Source of the DNA: Candidatus Colimorpha enterica
GTDB lineage: Bacteria; Bacillota; Clostridia; Oscillospirales; CAG-272
DNA: 11,593 nucleotides
Reading direction: 5' to 3'
Assembly: GCA_000433515.1 (NCBI GenBank)
Contig: FR891089.1
Span: 13,957-25,549 of the forward strand
The translations under genes were made by a program, and so were the position numbers. Below the pieces are notes generated by a model. It had not been told where the DNA came from. It did no database searches and worked only from the letters and a program-made list of their open reading frames with translations. Of this stretch, positions 1 through 7,105 are shown in pieces (position 1 is the stretch's first letter; each line of letters begins with the position of its first letter).

Positions 1-666
1 CAGATAAACGAGCTTTGCGCCGCTGCCGACGCAGGAGCCGACAGCGCAGTGCTTATAACCAACCGCGCAGACCGGTACGACTGCGATGACGGTGAGTGGA
101 TAAGGCAGACAGAGAGGGTCATCTCAGGGCTTCCCTCCGATATCACCCTCGGCTTTTACGAGTGTCCGTACCCGGCAAAGCGGCTTATAAGCGACAGGAT
201 GCTTGAGTGGATGAAAACCACAGAAAGAGTCGCCTTCATAAAAGACACCTGCTGTGACATCGGCATGATGAGACACCGTCTCGATGTCCTCCGGGGCAGC
301 GGGATCGGGCTTTTCAACGCAAACGCTCAGACCCTTCTTCCGTCGCTTCGGGCGGGCGCTGCGGGCTTCAGCGGCGTTATGGGCAACTTCAACCCCGAGG
401 TGCTTGTAAGCCTTTATGAGTGCTTCGGGAGCAGCCCCGAAAGGGCAGAACGGATTCAGGACTATATAACCGTAAGCTGCGTTGTCGAGGGGCTCCGGTA
501 TCCGCTCGGCGTGAAATATCTGCTTAAGGAGCACGCCGGGATCGGAGAGCTTATCATGACAAGGGCGGAGCAGGACGCAGCTCTGACCGATTACGACAGA
601 GAGTGCCTTGAGAGCTGTTACCGCTTCAACGAAGAGGCAAGGGTCCTGCTCGGCATCCGCGGTTAG
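1..666 (+). CDS. DapA/NAL-family aldolase (dihydrodipicolinate synthase family), 5'-truncated by window edge
   Basis: The reading frame is open from base 1 (Q-I-N-E-L-C-A-A-A-D-A-G-A-D...), so the true start lies upstream; the GTG at 49 is internal. About 221 residues are visible of a family usually near 300. Seen: the segment GFYECPYPAKR with a Tyr at 157-159, matching the proton-relay Tyr position of the family, and FIKDTCCD with a Lys at 241-243 in the place of the Schiff-base lysine. These are followed by a glycine-rich stretch (GIGLFNANAQ, then LRAGAAGFSGVMGN) typical of the last barrel strands. Family knowledge: class I aldolases or lyases acting on pyruvate and 2-keto-3-deoxy acids, with a TIM-barrel fold in the cytosol. 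The YECP motif in place of YNxP suggests a catabolic member rather than lysine-biosynthetic DapA. The substrate is unknown. It is convergent with the minus-strand cassette. Confidence 0.85.
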   Translation, partial: QINELCAAADAGADSAVLITNRADRYDCDDGEWIRQTERVISGLPSDITLGFYECPYPAKRLISDRMLEWMKTTERVAFIKDTCCDIGMMRHRLDVLRGSGIGLFNANAQTLLPSLRAGAAGFSGVMGNFNPEVLVSLYECFGSSPERAERIQDYITVSCVVEGLRYPLGVKYLLKEHAGIGELIMTRAEQDAALTDYDRECLESCYRFNEEARVLLGIRG

Positions 667-699
667 TGTCAGTTAAATTATAAATTATCCCGACAGAAA

Positions 700-800
700 A
701 AATGTTAACGTGCCGTAAATTCCGCGCTTTTGCGGCACGGCAGGAGAAAACGAACAGAGACGCTTGCCTTACCGGCTCCCGTCTCTGTTCGTTTCTCAAT
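700..800. terminator. Hairpin cluster between convergent genes, probable bidirectional terminator
   Basis: Arms 748-762 (AAACGAACAGAGACG) and 780-794 are perfect reverse complements: a 15-bp stem with a 17-nt loop. Short T-rich runs follow on both strands (GTTTCTC on plus, GTTTTCTCC on minus). Just upstream, CGTGCCG near 709-715 pairs with CGGCACG near 733-739. The position, between the plus gene ending at 666 and the minus gene ending at 821, fits a shared terminator. The T-tracts are weak, so efficiency is uncertain. Confidence 0.6.
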
Positions 801-820
801 TGCGCGCGGCGCCCTGAAAA

Positions 821-1621
821 TCACAGTTCAATATTTTTTACCGAGTCGATCCAATCGCGAAGCCAGTATTCGCTTGGAAGACCGACTCCCATTACGCAGT
901 TCGTCAGGAAAATCAAACCGTCTGCGCGGTGTTCCTTCAACAGCTTCAGACCGTACCCGCACTGCAGCTTCATGTATTCATCCGGAACAGGCTCGCCGGA
1001 GGGATAGTCGTAAAGATAGATGCCGAGAAGCTTTTTCTGCCGTGGGAATTTCCGCTCCAGCAGCTCAAACCGTTCCGGCAGGCGGTTCAGCTCCTCATAA
1101 TGCCACGACCAGAGAGTCAGCACGTCGAACAAGCCGTATACCGACGTATCGCAGGTTTCCAGATCCCGTCCGTAAACGGTAAGCCACATGGAAAGCGGTC
1201 GGCAGGCGGTATCCAGTGTGCGGCGGATATCCGAAACCAATTTCCGCTTTTCTTCCGGTATGCTGCCTCCGCCGAGAAAATCATCGGCAAAAGCGCCGGT
1301 CACGTTGGGATATTTTTCGGCAAGATGGCAGATGAATTTTTCCTCATTCCCTGCGCGGAATCCGCTGGAGCCGGTAATGCTCCACACCACATTTTTCATG
1401 CGGCAGAAGCTTTCCATATACCCGTAAGCATCTGCCGAATACGGCACCGGGATCCCGTCCGAAACGATCATAACAACGTTCGGAATATCAAGCATCGCCG
1501 CTCCCTCTGCCGGTGTGATACGTGACCAACAGGAAAAACGGTTGGCACGTCCTTTGCCGAGCCAGATATCATCATCGTGAGCGCGGCTTGCAAATAACCA
1601 TAACCTGTCCCTGACTGTCAT
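821..1621 (-). CDS. Conserved-looking TIM-barrel protein of unknown function, carbohydrate context
   Basis: 266 aa. The start is well set: ATG at 1621-1619 preceded on the minus strand by AAAGGAGG with good spacing. No signal peptide or membrane segment is visible, so it should be cytosolic. Hydrophobic beta strands recur in barrel-like order: VVMIVSDG (49-56), NVVWSITGSS (77-86), VTGAFADDF (107-115), LSMWLTVY (143-150), DVLTLWSWH (166-174), LLGIYLYDY (198-206), GLIFLTNC (235-242). Each ends in polar or aromatic residues (D55, D113/D114, Y150, W171/W173/H174, Y204/D205, N241) that could line an active site. I cannot name the family; it resembles uncharacterised Clostridia/Lentisphaerae proteins found near glycosidases (from memory). 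Being second gene behind the large glycosidase-like ORF, a glycoside hydrolase-like or sugar-binding role is an inference only. Overlapping frames on the other strand lack a ribosome site. Confidence 0.8.
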   Translation of the reverse strand: MTVRDRLWLFASRAHDDDIWLGKGRANRFSCWSRITPAEGAAMLDIPNVVMIVSDGIPVPYSADAYGYMESFCRMKNVVWSITGSSGFRAGNEEKFICHLAEKYPNVTGAFADDFLGGGSIPEEKRKLVSDIRRTLDTACRPLSMWLTVYGRDLETCDTSVYGLFDVLTLWSWHYEELNRLPERFELLERKFPRQKKLLGIYLYDYPSGEPVPDEYMKLQCGYGLKLLKEHRADGLIFLTNCVMGVGLPSEYWLRDWIDSVKNIEL

Positions 1622-1746
1622 CGGAATAGTTCCTCCTTTTTCAGCACTGATTTCAGACTGTTGTTTCGGCTTTTTTCAGTGAGATGTCATAATGTGCCGG
1701 TGTCCCTGCGGATCCGGATAATAATTCATACGTCATGCATCGGCAT

Positions 1747-4326
1747 TTACTTACATACGCTGTATTTTCCGATCCTGACCGGTCCGATAAGTCCCGACGG
1801 TTCAAATTTAAGATATCGCGAGAATTCGTCGTGTATTTCAAATCCGAGGTGATTCGTCACGGTGATGCATATCTCGTTTGCTCCGTCCCTGATATAATCG
1901 CTTATGTCGAACCTGTATGGCGGCGCAATCCTTATTCCCGCATATTCACCGTTCAGGCTGACCTCAGCCGTTTCGCCCGCATAACCCAGATCAAGTATAT
2001 ACCTGAGCTCCGGATCGACCGGGATATCAAACCGCGTTTCATATCTCATATGTCCCGAAAACTGCGGCAGCATATCCCGCGCGGTTATATTTTTAAGCCT
2101 GTCGGGTTTGCCGTACTTTCTGAAGTCCGGATATTCGGCCTCACGCGCCAATGACAGCTCATACCCGCCGTCAAGCGCCGTTTCTCCTTCTTTTTTCAGC
2201 ACGTCAGATTCCGGCAGCTCCTTCGGTACCCTTCCCGTAATTATAACGACGGACGAATACGGCGAAAGCTTTATTTTTACCGAGCCGTCCGCAGAACAGC
2301 CGCGCTTTGCGGAATTTTCCGCCGCGTCATAAATTATATAATCTCCGCCGCTGAAATTTTTTAATCTTATCGGTGTTTCGATTTCGCGCGTCCCGTTCTC
2401 GTTATTGAGCATATATATGTCATTTCCGTCCCGCCTGCCGTGAAACACACGCAGAAATCTGTTTTCTTCGCTCTTTTCCTCACACAGAACATCTGTAAAT
2501 CCGTTCGACCGCATATACTCCGCAAGGTTTTCCGTTTTTACAACCGTCAGTTTTTCGCTCTCCCGCAGGTATTCAGCTATGCTTTCACCCTCGCTTGAGT
2601 ATTCGGGAAAAGCATCGGCATATACCACGCTGACCCCGTTTTGCGACAGCTCATACAGCTTTTTTATTGCGCCGACCGGCAGAGCCGTGCTGTGCGGAAC
2701 AATGAAGCAGTCATATTCCGCCAGGTTTATCTTCAGCCTCCCGTTCTCCGGGATCGCGTATTTCAGAGCATCGATCGGAACAATGTCATAATCAATCTGA
2801 TTATCATACAAAACCCTGCCGGCGCTTTCGGGATAATCAGCTTCCGCGCCGCTCCACTCAGCCTCTGCCTGATACAGTATCGCCGCCTGCGCAACGTGCC
2901 GTGTCCCTGTCAGTATGTGACACATCCGGTTCATATATTGCATAAGCACACCGAACGCTCTGAACTGCGGATTTCTGCCGCGCGCATAAAAATGCGGCGG
3001 GCAATCCGGATCGGGGAACCTCATCGAAAACGCGTGCGGAACAAAGCAGTTGATCCCGCGCACAAGCATAAAGTCGGTCAGCCACTTCATCATCTTTACG
3101 CCCTCTGCCCAGCCGTATGCGCCGAAAATTTCGCACATAGCGCGTCCTTTTGTTTCGGGACGGATATGTGCGTCCGACGATGCAAGCTTCGACAGCGTAT
3201 AATGAAAGAATTTATTGTCGCATACCCGATAGCTGACCTCTCCCAACACAGGGTACTCCGCCATGCCGGGTATAATCTGATCAAGAACCACGTCCACGCC
3301 CGGAATATCCTCACCGGAGACCGCGCGGAAGTAATGACCCGCCCCCACACTTGTTTTTGAATTAATGTTATTATCCTCAATGACATGACCGGTATACAGT
3401 ACACCGTGTTCCCGGCACCAATCGCCCAGTGCCTCCGAAAAATTCTTCTGATACAGGCGCGTTATGCAATTCATGTACGCGGTTCTGATTTTTGCCTCAA
3501 TGTGATTCGCGGATTTCTGCCACAGAAACGGAAGATACTGCACCGCGTCCTCTCCAAGCTCCGCCTTCAGCATTCCGGTCAGGCAGTCATTCCACGGATA
3601 ATATGTACCTGCTCTGCCCAATTCAAGAATGCTGGTTCCGTTTATATCATGATTGTCAAAGCACGGCTCATCCGAGAAAAAGCCCTCGAGAGTGTTGCCG
3701 AAATACTCTTTGAAGTGCTCATAGTGCGGCTCGTAAACCGCCTTTATCATAAGCCCCGCCGACTCTTCGGAAAGCATATCGATTCTGTTCAGTTCTCTTT
3801 CCGAATATCCTCTGAGGGTCTTTACTACCACGGAAATTCTGTAACAACCGTCGGGCAGATCAAAATAAACAAAATCTCCGCTTATGTTTTCGGTCAGGTC
3901 GATTATCTCCCCCGTCATTACCTCGCTGTTTTTCTCTCTTCTGCACGCATATACGCCGATTATTTCATCGTCCCTGTCGCGGAGATAATAATTGATAAGT
4001 GCCGCTCCGCCGGTTACCGGACCGAGCGCGTCTATCGAATATGAAATGACGGAAAATTTCTTCGGTTCGATATTGTTTTTCCGGATGAAGTTCGCCGCAT
4101 ATCCCGTCGGACAGCGCATATCGTCCAGAATCCATACCTTCATGCCGAGCCGGGTACATTCTTTCAGTATAAGTCCGACGTCGCTCCACCAGCTGTCCTC
4201 CCCGAATTCTTCATAAGGTCTGCCCTCAACGCAGACAGCCCTGATCCACTTTTTACGCGGTTTTTTGTCCGGACTCACATCTGCCGTGACACAACCGTCA
4301 GCAAATTTCCCGTCCCGTATTGACAC
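1747..4326 (-). CDS. Glycoside hydrolase-like protein (GH106/GH2-related architecture), probably N-terminally truncated
   Basis: 859 aa, with no signal peptide or membrane segment. Residues about 45-480 look like a TIM-barrel glycosidase: LGMKVWILDDMRCPTGYAA (60-78), LEGFFSDEPCF (213-223, with D219/E220), YTGHVIEDNN (311-320, E317), AMCEIFGAYGWAEG (396-409, E399) and NCFVPHAFSM (426-435). Residues about 530-700 form a middle region. Residues about 755-855 resemble a GH2-type jelly-roll sugar-binding domain (LNGEYAG, PYRFDISDYI, SGLIGPVRI). Candidate catalytic acids are E220, E317 and E399; none is proven. The substrate is unknown; rhamnosides are possible if GH106-like. Odd: the first possible start is a GTG at 4326-4324 with no Shine-Dalgarno, just behind an in-frame stop at 4344-4342, and the first barrel strand and helix usual for such proteins appear absent. 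The 5' end sits in the rimO promoter. It may be a broken gene. Confidence 0.75.
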   Translation of the reverse strand: MSIRDGKFADGCVTADVSPDKKPRKKWIRAVCVEGRPYEEFGEDSWWSDVGLILKECTRLGMKVWILDDMRCPTGYAANFIRKNNIEPKKFSVISYSIDALGPVTGGAALINYYLRDRDDEIIGVYACRREKNSEVMTGEIIDLTENISGDFVYFDLPDGCYRISVVVKTLRGYSERELNRIDMLSEESAGLMIKAVYEPHYEHFKEYFGNTLEGFFSDEPCFDNHDINGTSILELGRAGTYYPWNDCLTGMLKAELGEDAVQYLPFLWQKSANHIEAKIRTAYMNCITRLYQKNFSEALGDWCREHGVLYTGHVIEDNNINSKTSVGAGHYFRAVSGEDIPGVDVVLDQIIPGMAEYPVLGEVSYRVCDNKFFHYTLSKLASSDAHIRPETKGRAMCEIFGAYGWAEGVKMMKWLTDFMLVRGINCFVPHAFSMRFPDPDCPPHFYARGRNPQFRAFGVLMQYMNRMCHILTGTRHVAQAAILYQAEAEWSGAEADYPESAGRVLYDNQIDYDIVPIDALKYAIPENGRLKINLAEYDCFIVPHSTALPVGAIKKLYELSQNGVSVVYADAFPEYSSEGESIAEYLRESEKLTVVKTENLAEYMRSNGFTDVLCEEKSEENRFLRVFHGRRDGNDIYMLNNENGTREIETPIRLKNFSGGDYIIYDAAENSAKRGCSADGSVKIKLSPYSSVVIITGRVPKELPESDVLKKEGETALDGGYELSLAREAEYPDFRKYGKPDRLKNITARDMLPQFSGHMRYETRFDIPVDPELRYILDLGYAGETAEVSLNGEYAGIRIAPPYRFDISDYIRDGANEICITVTNHLGFEIHDEFSRYLKFEPSGLIGPVRIGKYSVCK

Positions 4327-4348
4327 CGCCGCGCAAAAGTATTATAAT
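4320..4348 (+). promoter_or_regulatory. Consensus sigma-A promoter for the rimO operon
   Basis: TTGACA at 4320-4325 and TATAAT at 4343-4348 are separated by exactly 17 bp, a perfect match to the housekeeping consensus. Transcription should begin near 4355, giving a leader of about 36 nt. The -35 box lies on codons 1-3 of the opposing glycosidase-like ORF. ATTATAAT (4341-4348) is a palindrome, so a -10 also reads on the minus strand, but I see no good minus-strand -35. Confidence 0.9.
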
Positions 4349-4390
4349 TTATGATGTATTGTTTTGCCCGAGACCGAAAGGAAGAAATTA

Positions 4391-5719
4391 ATGAGAAAAC
4401 CGAAGATCGGCTTCATATCCCTCGGATGTCCGAAAAACCAGATAGACACCGAGGTCATGCTCAAGGAGCTTGCCGACGCGGGATACGAGATCACCGCAGA
4501 GGACATTTCAGCCGACATAATCATAGTAAACACCTGCGCCTTCATCGAGAGTGCAAAAAAAGAAGCCATCGACAATATCCTTGACGTCGCGTGGCTGAAA
4601 AAGCACAGGAAGCTGAAGGGCATAATCTGCTGCGGCTGCCTTGCCGAGAGATACCGCGAGGAGGTCTTTACCGAGCTGCCCGAGGTCGATGCCGTCGTCG
4701 GAACCGGAAGCATTCACAACATCGTGAAGGCTGTCGAAGAAGTCTGGGCGGGAAGAAGGTACATCTCCTGCGAAAAGAACGAGTGCCTCCGTCTCGGCGG
4801 CGAGAGGATCGTCACCACTCCCGAATACACAGCTTATATCAAGATAGCCGAGGGCTGCGACAACCGCTGCTCCTATTGCGCCATTCCCCTCATCCGCGGC
4901 GGCTTCCGTTCGCGCCCGATCGAGGACATTGCGGCTGAGGCAAAGGAGCTTGAGGCTCTCGGCGTGAAGGAGCTTGTCATCGTTGCTCAGGACACGACAA
5001 GATACGGCCTTGACATTTACGGCGAGTACAGCCTTGCAAGACTGATAAAGGCTCTGACCGCAGAAACAAAGATACCGTGGTTCAGGCTTCTCTACTGCTA
5101 CCCGGACAAGATAACCGATGAGCTTATAACCGAGATAAGAGAGAATCCCCGCGTGCTGAAATACATCGACCTGCCGATACAGCACATCTCCGACCGGATG
5201 CTGAAGGCGATGAACCGCCACGGCGACGGCGCGCTTGTCCGCGATACGGTGAAGCGGCTGAGAGAAGGCGTTCCCGGCATCGTCCTGCGCACGACCGCCA
5301 TCGTCGGCTTCCCCGGAGAGACCGAAGAGGACTACAACGAACTTTGCGAATACATAAAAGAGGCGGAATTCGACCGCTTCGGCGCGTTCACCTACTCCCG
5401 CGAGGAGGGTACGCCGGCATACGATCTCCCCGATCAGATCGACGAGCAGGTAAAGCAGGACCGCCTGGACGGGATCATGGCGATACAGCTTGACATTCAC
5501 GAAAAGCTGAACGAAAAGAAGCTCGGAAAGACGGTAAAGGTGCTTTGCGAGGGCTTTGACCCGGTTGCCGAGACATTCTACGGCAGAAGCGAAGCCGACG
5601 CCCCCGACATCGACGGAAAGGTGTATTTCACCTCAAAGAGAAAGCCGGCTGAGGGCGAATTTGTAAAGGTAAGGATCACCGACGCCATAGATTACGACCT
5701 CTACGGCGAACAGATCTGA
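4391..5719 (+). CDS. rimO: Ribosomal protein uS12 (S12) methylthiotransferase RimO
   Basis: 442 aa, matching the family length (about 440). It adds a methylthio group to the conserved aspartate of ribosomal protein S12, using two [4Fe-4S] clusters and S-adenosylmethionine, in the cytosol. Seen: the N-terminal UPF0004 domain with SLGCPKN (C13), NTC (C49) and CGC (C83) as ligands of the auxiliary cluster; the radical-SAM motif CDNRCSYC (C156, C160, C163) in CX3CX2C spacing; LPIQHISDRMLKAMNR and VGFPGETEEDY of the radical-SAM barrel; and a C-terminal TRAM domain (about 375-442). The SLGCPKN signature and the single TRAM domain separate it from MiaB. The start chosen is ATG 4391, preceded by AAAGGAAG; a TTG at 4364 in the same frame would add 9 non-family residues. 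First gene of an operon, 19 bp before pgsA. Confidence 0.96.
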   Translation: MRKPKIGFISLGCPKNQIDTEVMLKELADAGYEITAEDISADIIIVNTCAFIESAKKEAIDNILDVAWLKKHRKLKGIICCGCLAERYREEVFTELPEVDAVVGTGSIHNIVKAVEEVWAGRRYISCEKNECLRLGGERIVTTPEYTAYIKIAEGCDNRCSYCAIPLIRGGFRSRPIEDIAAEAKELEALGVKELVIVAQDTTRYGLDIYGEYSLARLIKALTAETKIPWFRLLYCYPDKITDELITEIRENPRVLKYIDLPIQHISDRMLKAMNRHGDGALVRDTVKRLREGVPGIVLRTTAIVGFPGETEEDYNELCEYIKEAEFDRFGAFTYSREEGTPAYDLPDQIDEQVKQDRLDGIMAIQLDIHEKLNEKKLGKTVKVLCEGFDPVAETFYGRSEADAPDIDGKVYFTSKRKPAEGEFVKVRITDAIDYDLYGEQI

Positions 5720-5738
5720 CGCGGAAGGAGAAAATATC

Positions 5739-6314
5739 ATGAATCTGCCGAACAAACTGACCGTTGCAAGGATCATACTCGTTCCGTTCTGTATGTTCTT
5801 CATTGCCTTCACCGGCATGAACGACACTGCGGCGCGGATTATTGCGCTGGTCCTCTTCTCGCTGACGTCGCTTACCGATATGCTTGACGGGAAAATCGCA
5901 AGAAAATACAACCTCATCACCGATTTCGGAAAATTCCTTGACCCTGTCGCCGATAAGCTGCTGATAATCGGCTCGTACCTTGCCATACTTGTGCGGTACA
6001 GGGAAAACGCCTTATTCACCCAGGTCATGTTCTGGTGCCTGTTCGTCATCTTCTTCCGCGAGCTTGCCGTGACCTCCCTCCGCATGATAGTTGCCGACAA
6101 GGTGGTCATAGCCGCGAACTGGATGGGCAAGTGCAAAACGGTTTCGCAGATGGTCTGCGTCATCGTCGTCATACTGGAGCCGGTCTTCTTCGGCGGGGCG
6201 GACTGCCTGCTTATCGGAAGCTATGTTACCGTCTGCTTCTCTGCGCTCATGACTCTTTTGTCGGGGATCAACTATTTCAGAGCCTACTGGCCGTATCTCA
6301 ACCCCAACAAGTGA
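5739..6314 (+). CDS. pgsA: CDP-diacylglycerol-glycerol-3-phosphate 3-phosphatidyltransferase
   Basis: 191 aa integral membrane enzyme that makes phosphatidylglycerophosphate from CDP-diacylglycerol and glycerol-3-phosphate, the committed step to phosphatidylglycerol. The CDP-alcohol phosphotransferase motif is intact at residues 47-72: D47, D50, G51, A54, R55, G64, D68, D72. The N-terminal NLPNKLTVARI is typical of PgsA. Hydrophobic segments at about 12-25, 34-46, 73-86, 93-106, 135-150 and 158-178 fit a six-helix protein. Start ATG 5739 has AAGGAG eight bases upstream. It lies between rimO and mnmM with short gaps and no promoter of its own visible, so it should be co-transcribed from 4320. 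A general CDP-alcohol phosphatidyltransferase with another acceptor is possible but less likely given the length and context. Confidence 0.93.
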   Translation: MNLPNKLTVARIILVPFCMFFIAFTGMNDTAARIIALVLFSLTSLTDMLDGKIARKYNLITDFGKFLDPVADKLLIIGSYLAILVRYRENALFTQVMFWCLFVIFFRELAVTSLRMIVADKVVIAANWMGKCKTVSQMVCVIVVILEPVFFGGADCLLIGSYVTVCFSALMTLLSGINYFRAYWPYLNPNK

Positions 6315-6327
6315 ACGGAGCGCGGAA

Positions 6328-6879
6328 ATGATAGATTTACTGACTGTTGAAAAGGAATTCATATCCCCGCACATAAGAAAGGGCGGGGTCGCTGCCGATT
6401 TCACGATGGGCAACGGTCACGACACCCTCTGGCTGTCGCGTCAGGTGGGAGAGGAGGGCAGAGTCTATGCCTTCGACATCCAGCCCGCCGCGCTTGAGCA
6501 TACAAGGGCTCTGCTTGAGTCCTCCGACTGCCCGGAAAACTACACCCTTATCCTTGATTCTCACGCAAATGCCGGAGAGTACATAAAGGAAAGGCTCTGC
6601 GCCGGGATGTTCAACCTCGGCTATCTTCCGGGAAGCGACAAGAAGATAACCACCCTCCGCGAATCGACAATGAAGGCTGTCGTCACCGCCCTCGACCTGC
6701 TTGAGGACGGCGGCGGGCTTCTTGTTGCCGTTTATCCGGGGCATGAGGAGGGTACCCTTGAGGGGCTTATGCTCGACGACTATTTCGCGTCGCTTGACAG
6801 AAAGAAAATCTCGGTCTCAAAGCTGAAGATCGTCAATTCCCCCTCCTCCCCCTTCTTTTTCCTTGCCGAGAAAAAATGA
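6328..6879 (+). CDS. mnmM: Class I SAM methyltransferase of the YtqB/MnmM family (tRNA wobble uridine)
   Basis: 183 aa. The family (B. subtilis YtqB, about 190 aa) methylates 5-aminomethyl-2-thiouridine at the tRNA wobble position to the mnm5 form. Seen: the SAM-binding motif I AADFTMGNGHDT (22-33), an acidic residue after strand 2 (AFDIQP, D50), the family hallmark NLGYLPGSDK (96-105), VAVYPGHEEG (133-142) near the active site, and a proline/phenylalanine-rich end (NSPSSPFFFLAEKK). Start ATG 6328 follows a CGGAG site 13 bp after pgsA. Last gene of the rimO operon, followed by a strong terminator. Assignment to the family is firm; the exact reaction rests on family knowledge. Confidence 0.9.
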   Translation: MIDLLTVEKEFISPHIRKGGVAADFTMGNGHDTLWLSRQVGEEGRVYAFDIQPAALEHTRALLESSDCPENYTLILDSHANAGEYIKERLCAGMFNLGYLPGSDKKITTLRESTMKAVVTALDLLEDGGGLLVAVYPGHEEGTLEGLMLDDYFASLDRKKISVSKLKIVNSPSSPFFFLAEKK

Positions 6880-6886
6880 TGCTGTA

Positions 6887-6924
6887 CCCGTAACCCGGCT
6901 TGATTCCGGGGTACGGGCGTTTTT
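6887..6924 (+). terminator. Rho-independent terminator of the rimO-pgsA-mnmM operon
   Basis: A 12-bp stem (6887-6898 with 6906-6917, arms CCCGTAACCCGG and CCGGGGTACGGG, one A-G mismatch) has a 7-nt loop and is followed by CGTTTTT. It begins 8 bp after the mnmM stop. Confidence 0.93.
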
Positions 6925-6950
6925 GACGGTTTTTCTGTTTTCCCGGTTCC

Positions 6951-6983
6951 TGCAGGGAGGAGGCTCGGCGCCGTGTCCCTGCA
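6951..6983 (+). other. Inverted repeat between the terminator and the lacI promoter
   Basis: TGCAGGGA (6951-6958) pairs with TCCCTGCA (6976-6983) over a 17-nt loop that contains the palindrome GGCGCC. An alternative hairpin CCGTG (6971-6975)/CACGG (6982-6986) excludes the first. It lies upstream of the promoter at 7034, so it would be transcribed only by readthrough; it may equally be a DNA site. Function unknown. Confidence 0.35.
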
Positions 6984-7033
6984 CGGATTTGACATGAACG
7001 TACATATAATTTGCCCTCTTTCGGAAAAACCTA

Positions 7034-7062
7034 TTGACAACCGGATAAAAAAATATTATAAT
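7034..7062 (+). promoter_or_regulatory. Consensus sigma-A promoter of the LacI operon
   Basis: TTGACA at 7034-7039 and TATAAT at 7057-7062 are separated by 17 bp, again a perfect match. The predicted start is near 7069, placing the operator at 7074-7089 just downstream of it. Such a strong promoter with an overlapping operator is a design for tight repression. Confidence 0.92.
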
Positions 7063-7073
7063 CAAAGCAGTAA

Positions 7074-7089
7074 GTGAAAACGTTTTCAC
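7074..7089. promoter_or_regulatory. Palindromic LacI-family/CcpA-type operator
   Basis: GTGAAAACGTTTTCAC is a perfect 16-bp palindrome with a central CG, the geometry bound by LacI-family dimers. Its core TGAAAACGTTTTCA also fits the catabolite-responsive element pattern TGWAANCGNTNWCA. It sits at about +5 to +20 from the predicted start and ends 5 bp before the AGGAGG of the regulator gene. It could serve autoregulation, carbon catabolite repression, or both. Confidence 0.88.
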
Positions 7090-7105
7090 GGCAGGAGGAA
7101 CCGAT

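Noticed and set aside
929..1525. 198-codon plus-strand open frame opposite the 266-aa gene
   Set aside because: No ribosome site and low-complexity, basic composition; the minus-strand frame has AGGAGG, barrel-like strands and a sensible end.
1653..1736. 27-codon minus-strand frame (MTYELLSG...) between the two cassette genes
   Set aside because: No ribosome binding site before its ATG, not in frame with the glycosidase gene, and too short to recognise; probably chance.
4341..4369. Minus-strand promoter for the glycosidase gene using the palindromic -10
   Set aside because: The bases at the -35 position read GGGCAA on the minus strand, a poor match, and the leader would be about 8 nt without a Shine-Dalgarno.
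4508..5500. 330-codon minus-strand open frame opposite rimO
   Set aside because: rimO has all expected cysteines and motifs; the opposite frame is a by-product of GC-rich codon use.
6989..7010. TTGACA (6989-6994) and TATAAT (7005-7010) upstream of the lacI promoter
   Set aside because: The spacer is only 10 bp, too short for sigma-A; the pair at 7034/7057 with 17 bp is the credible promoter.
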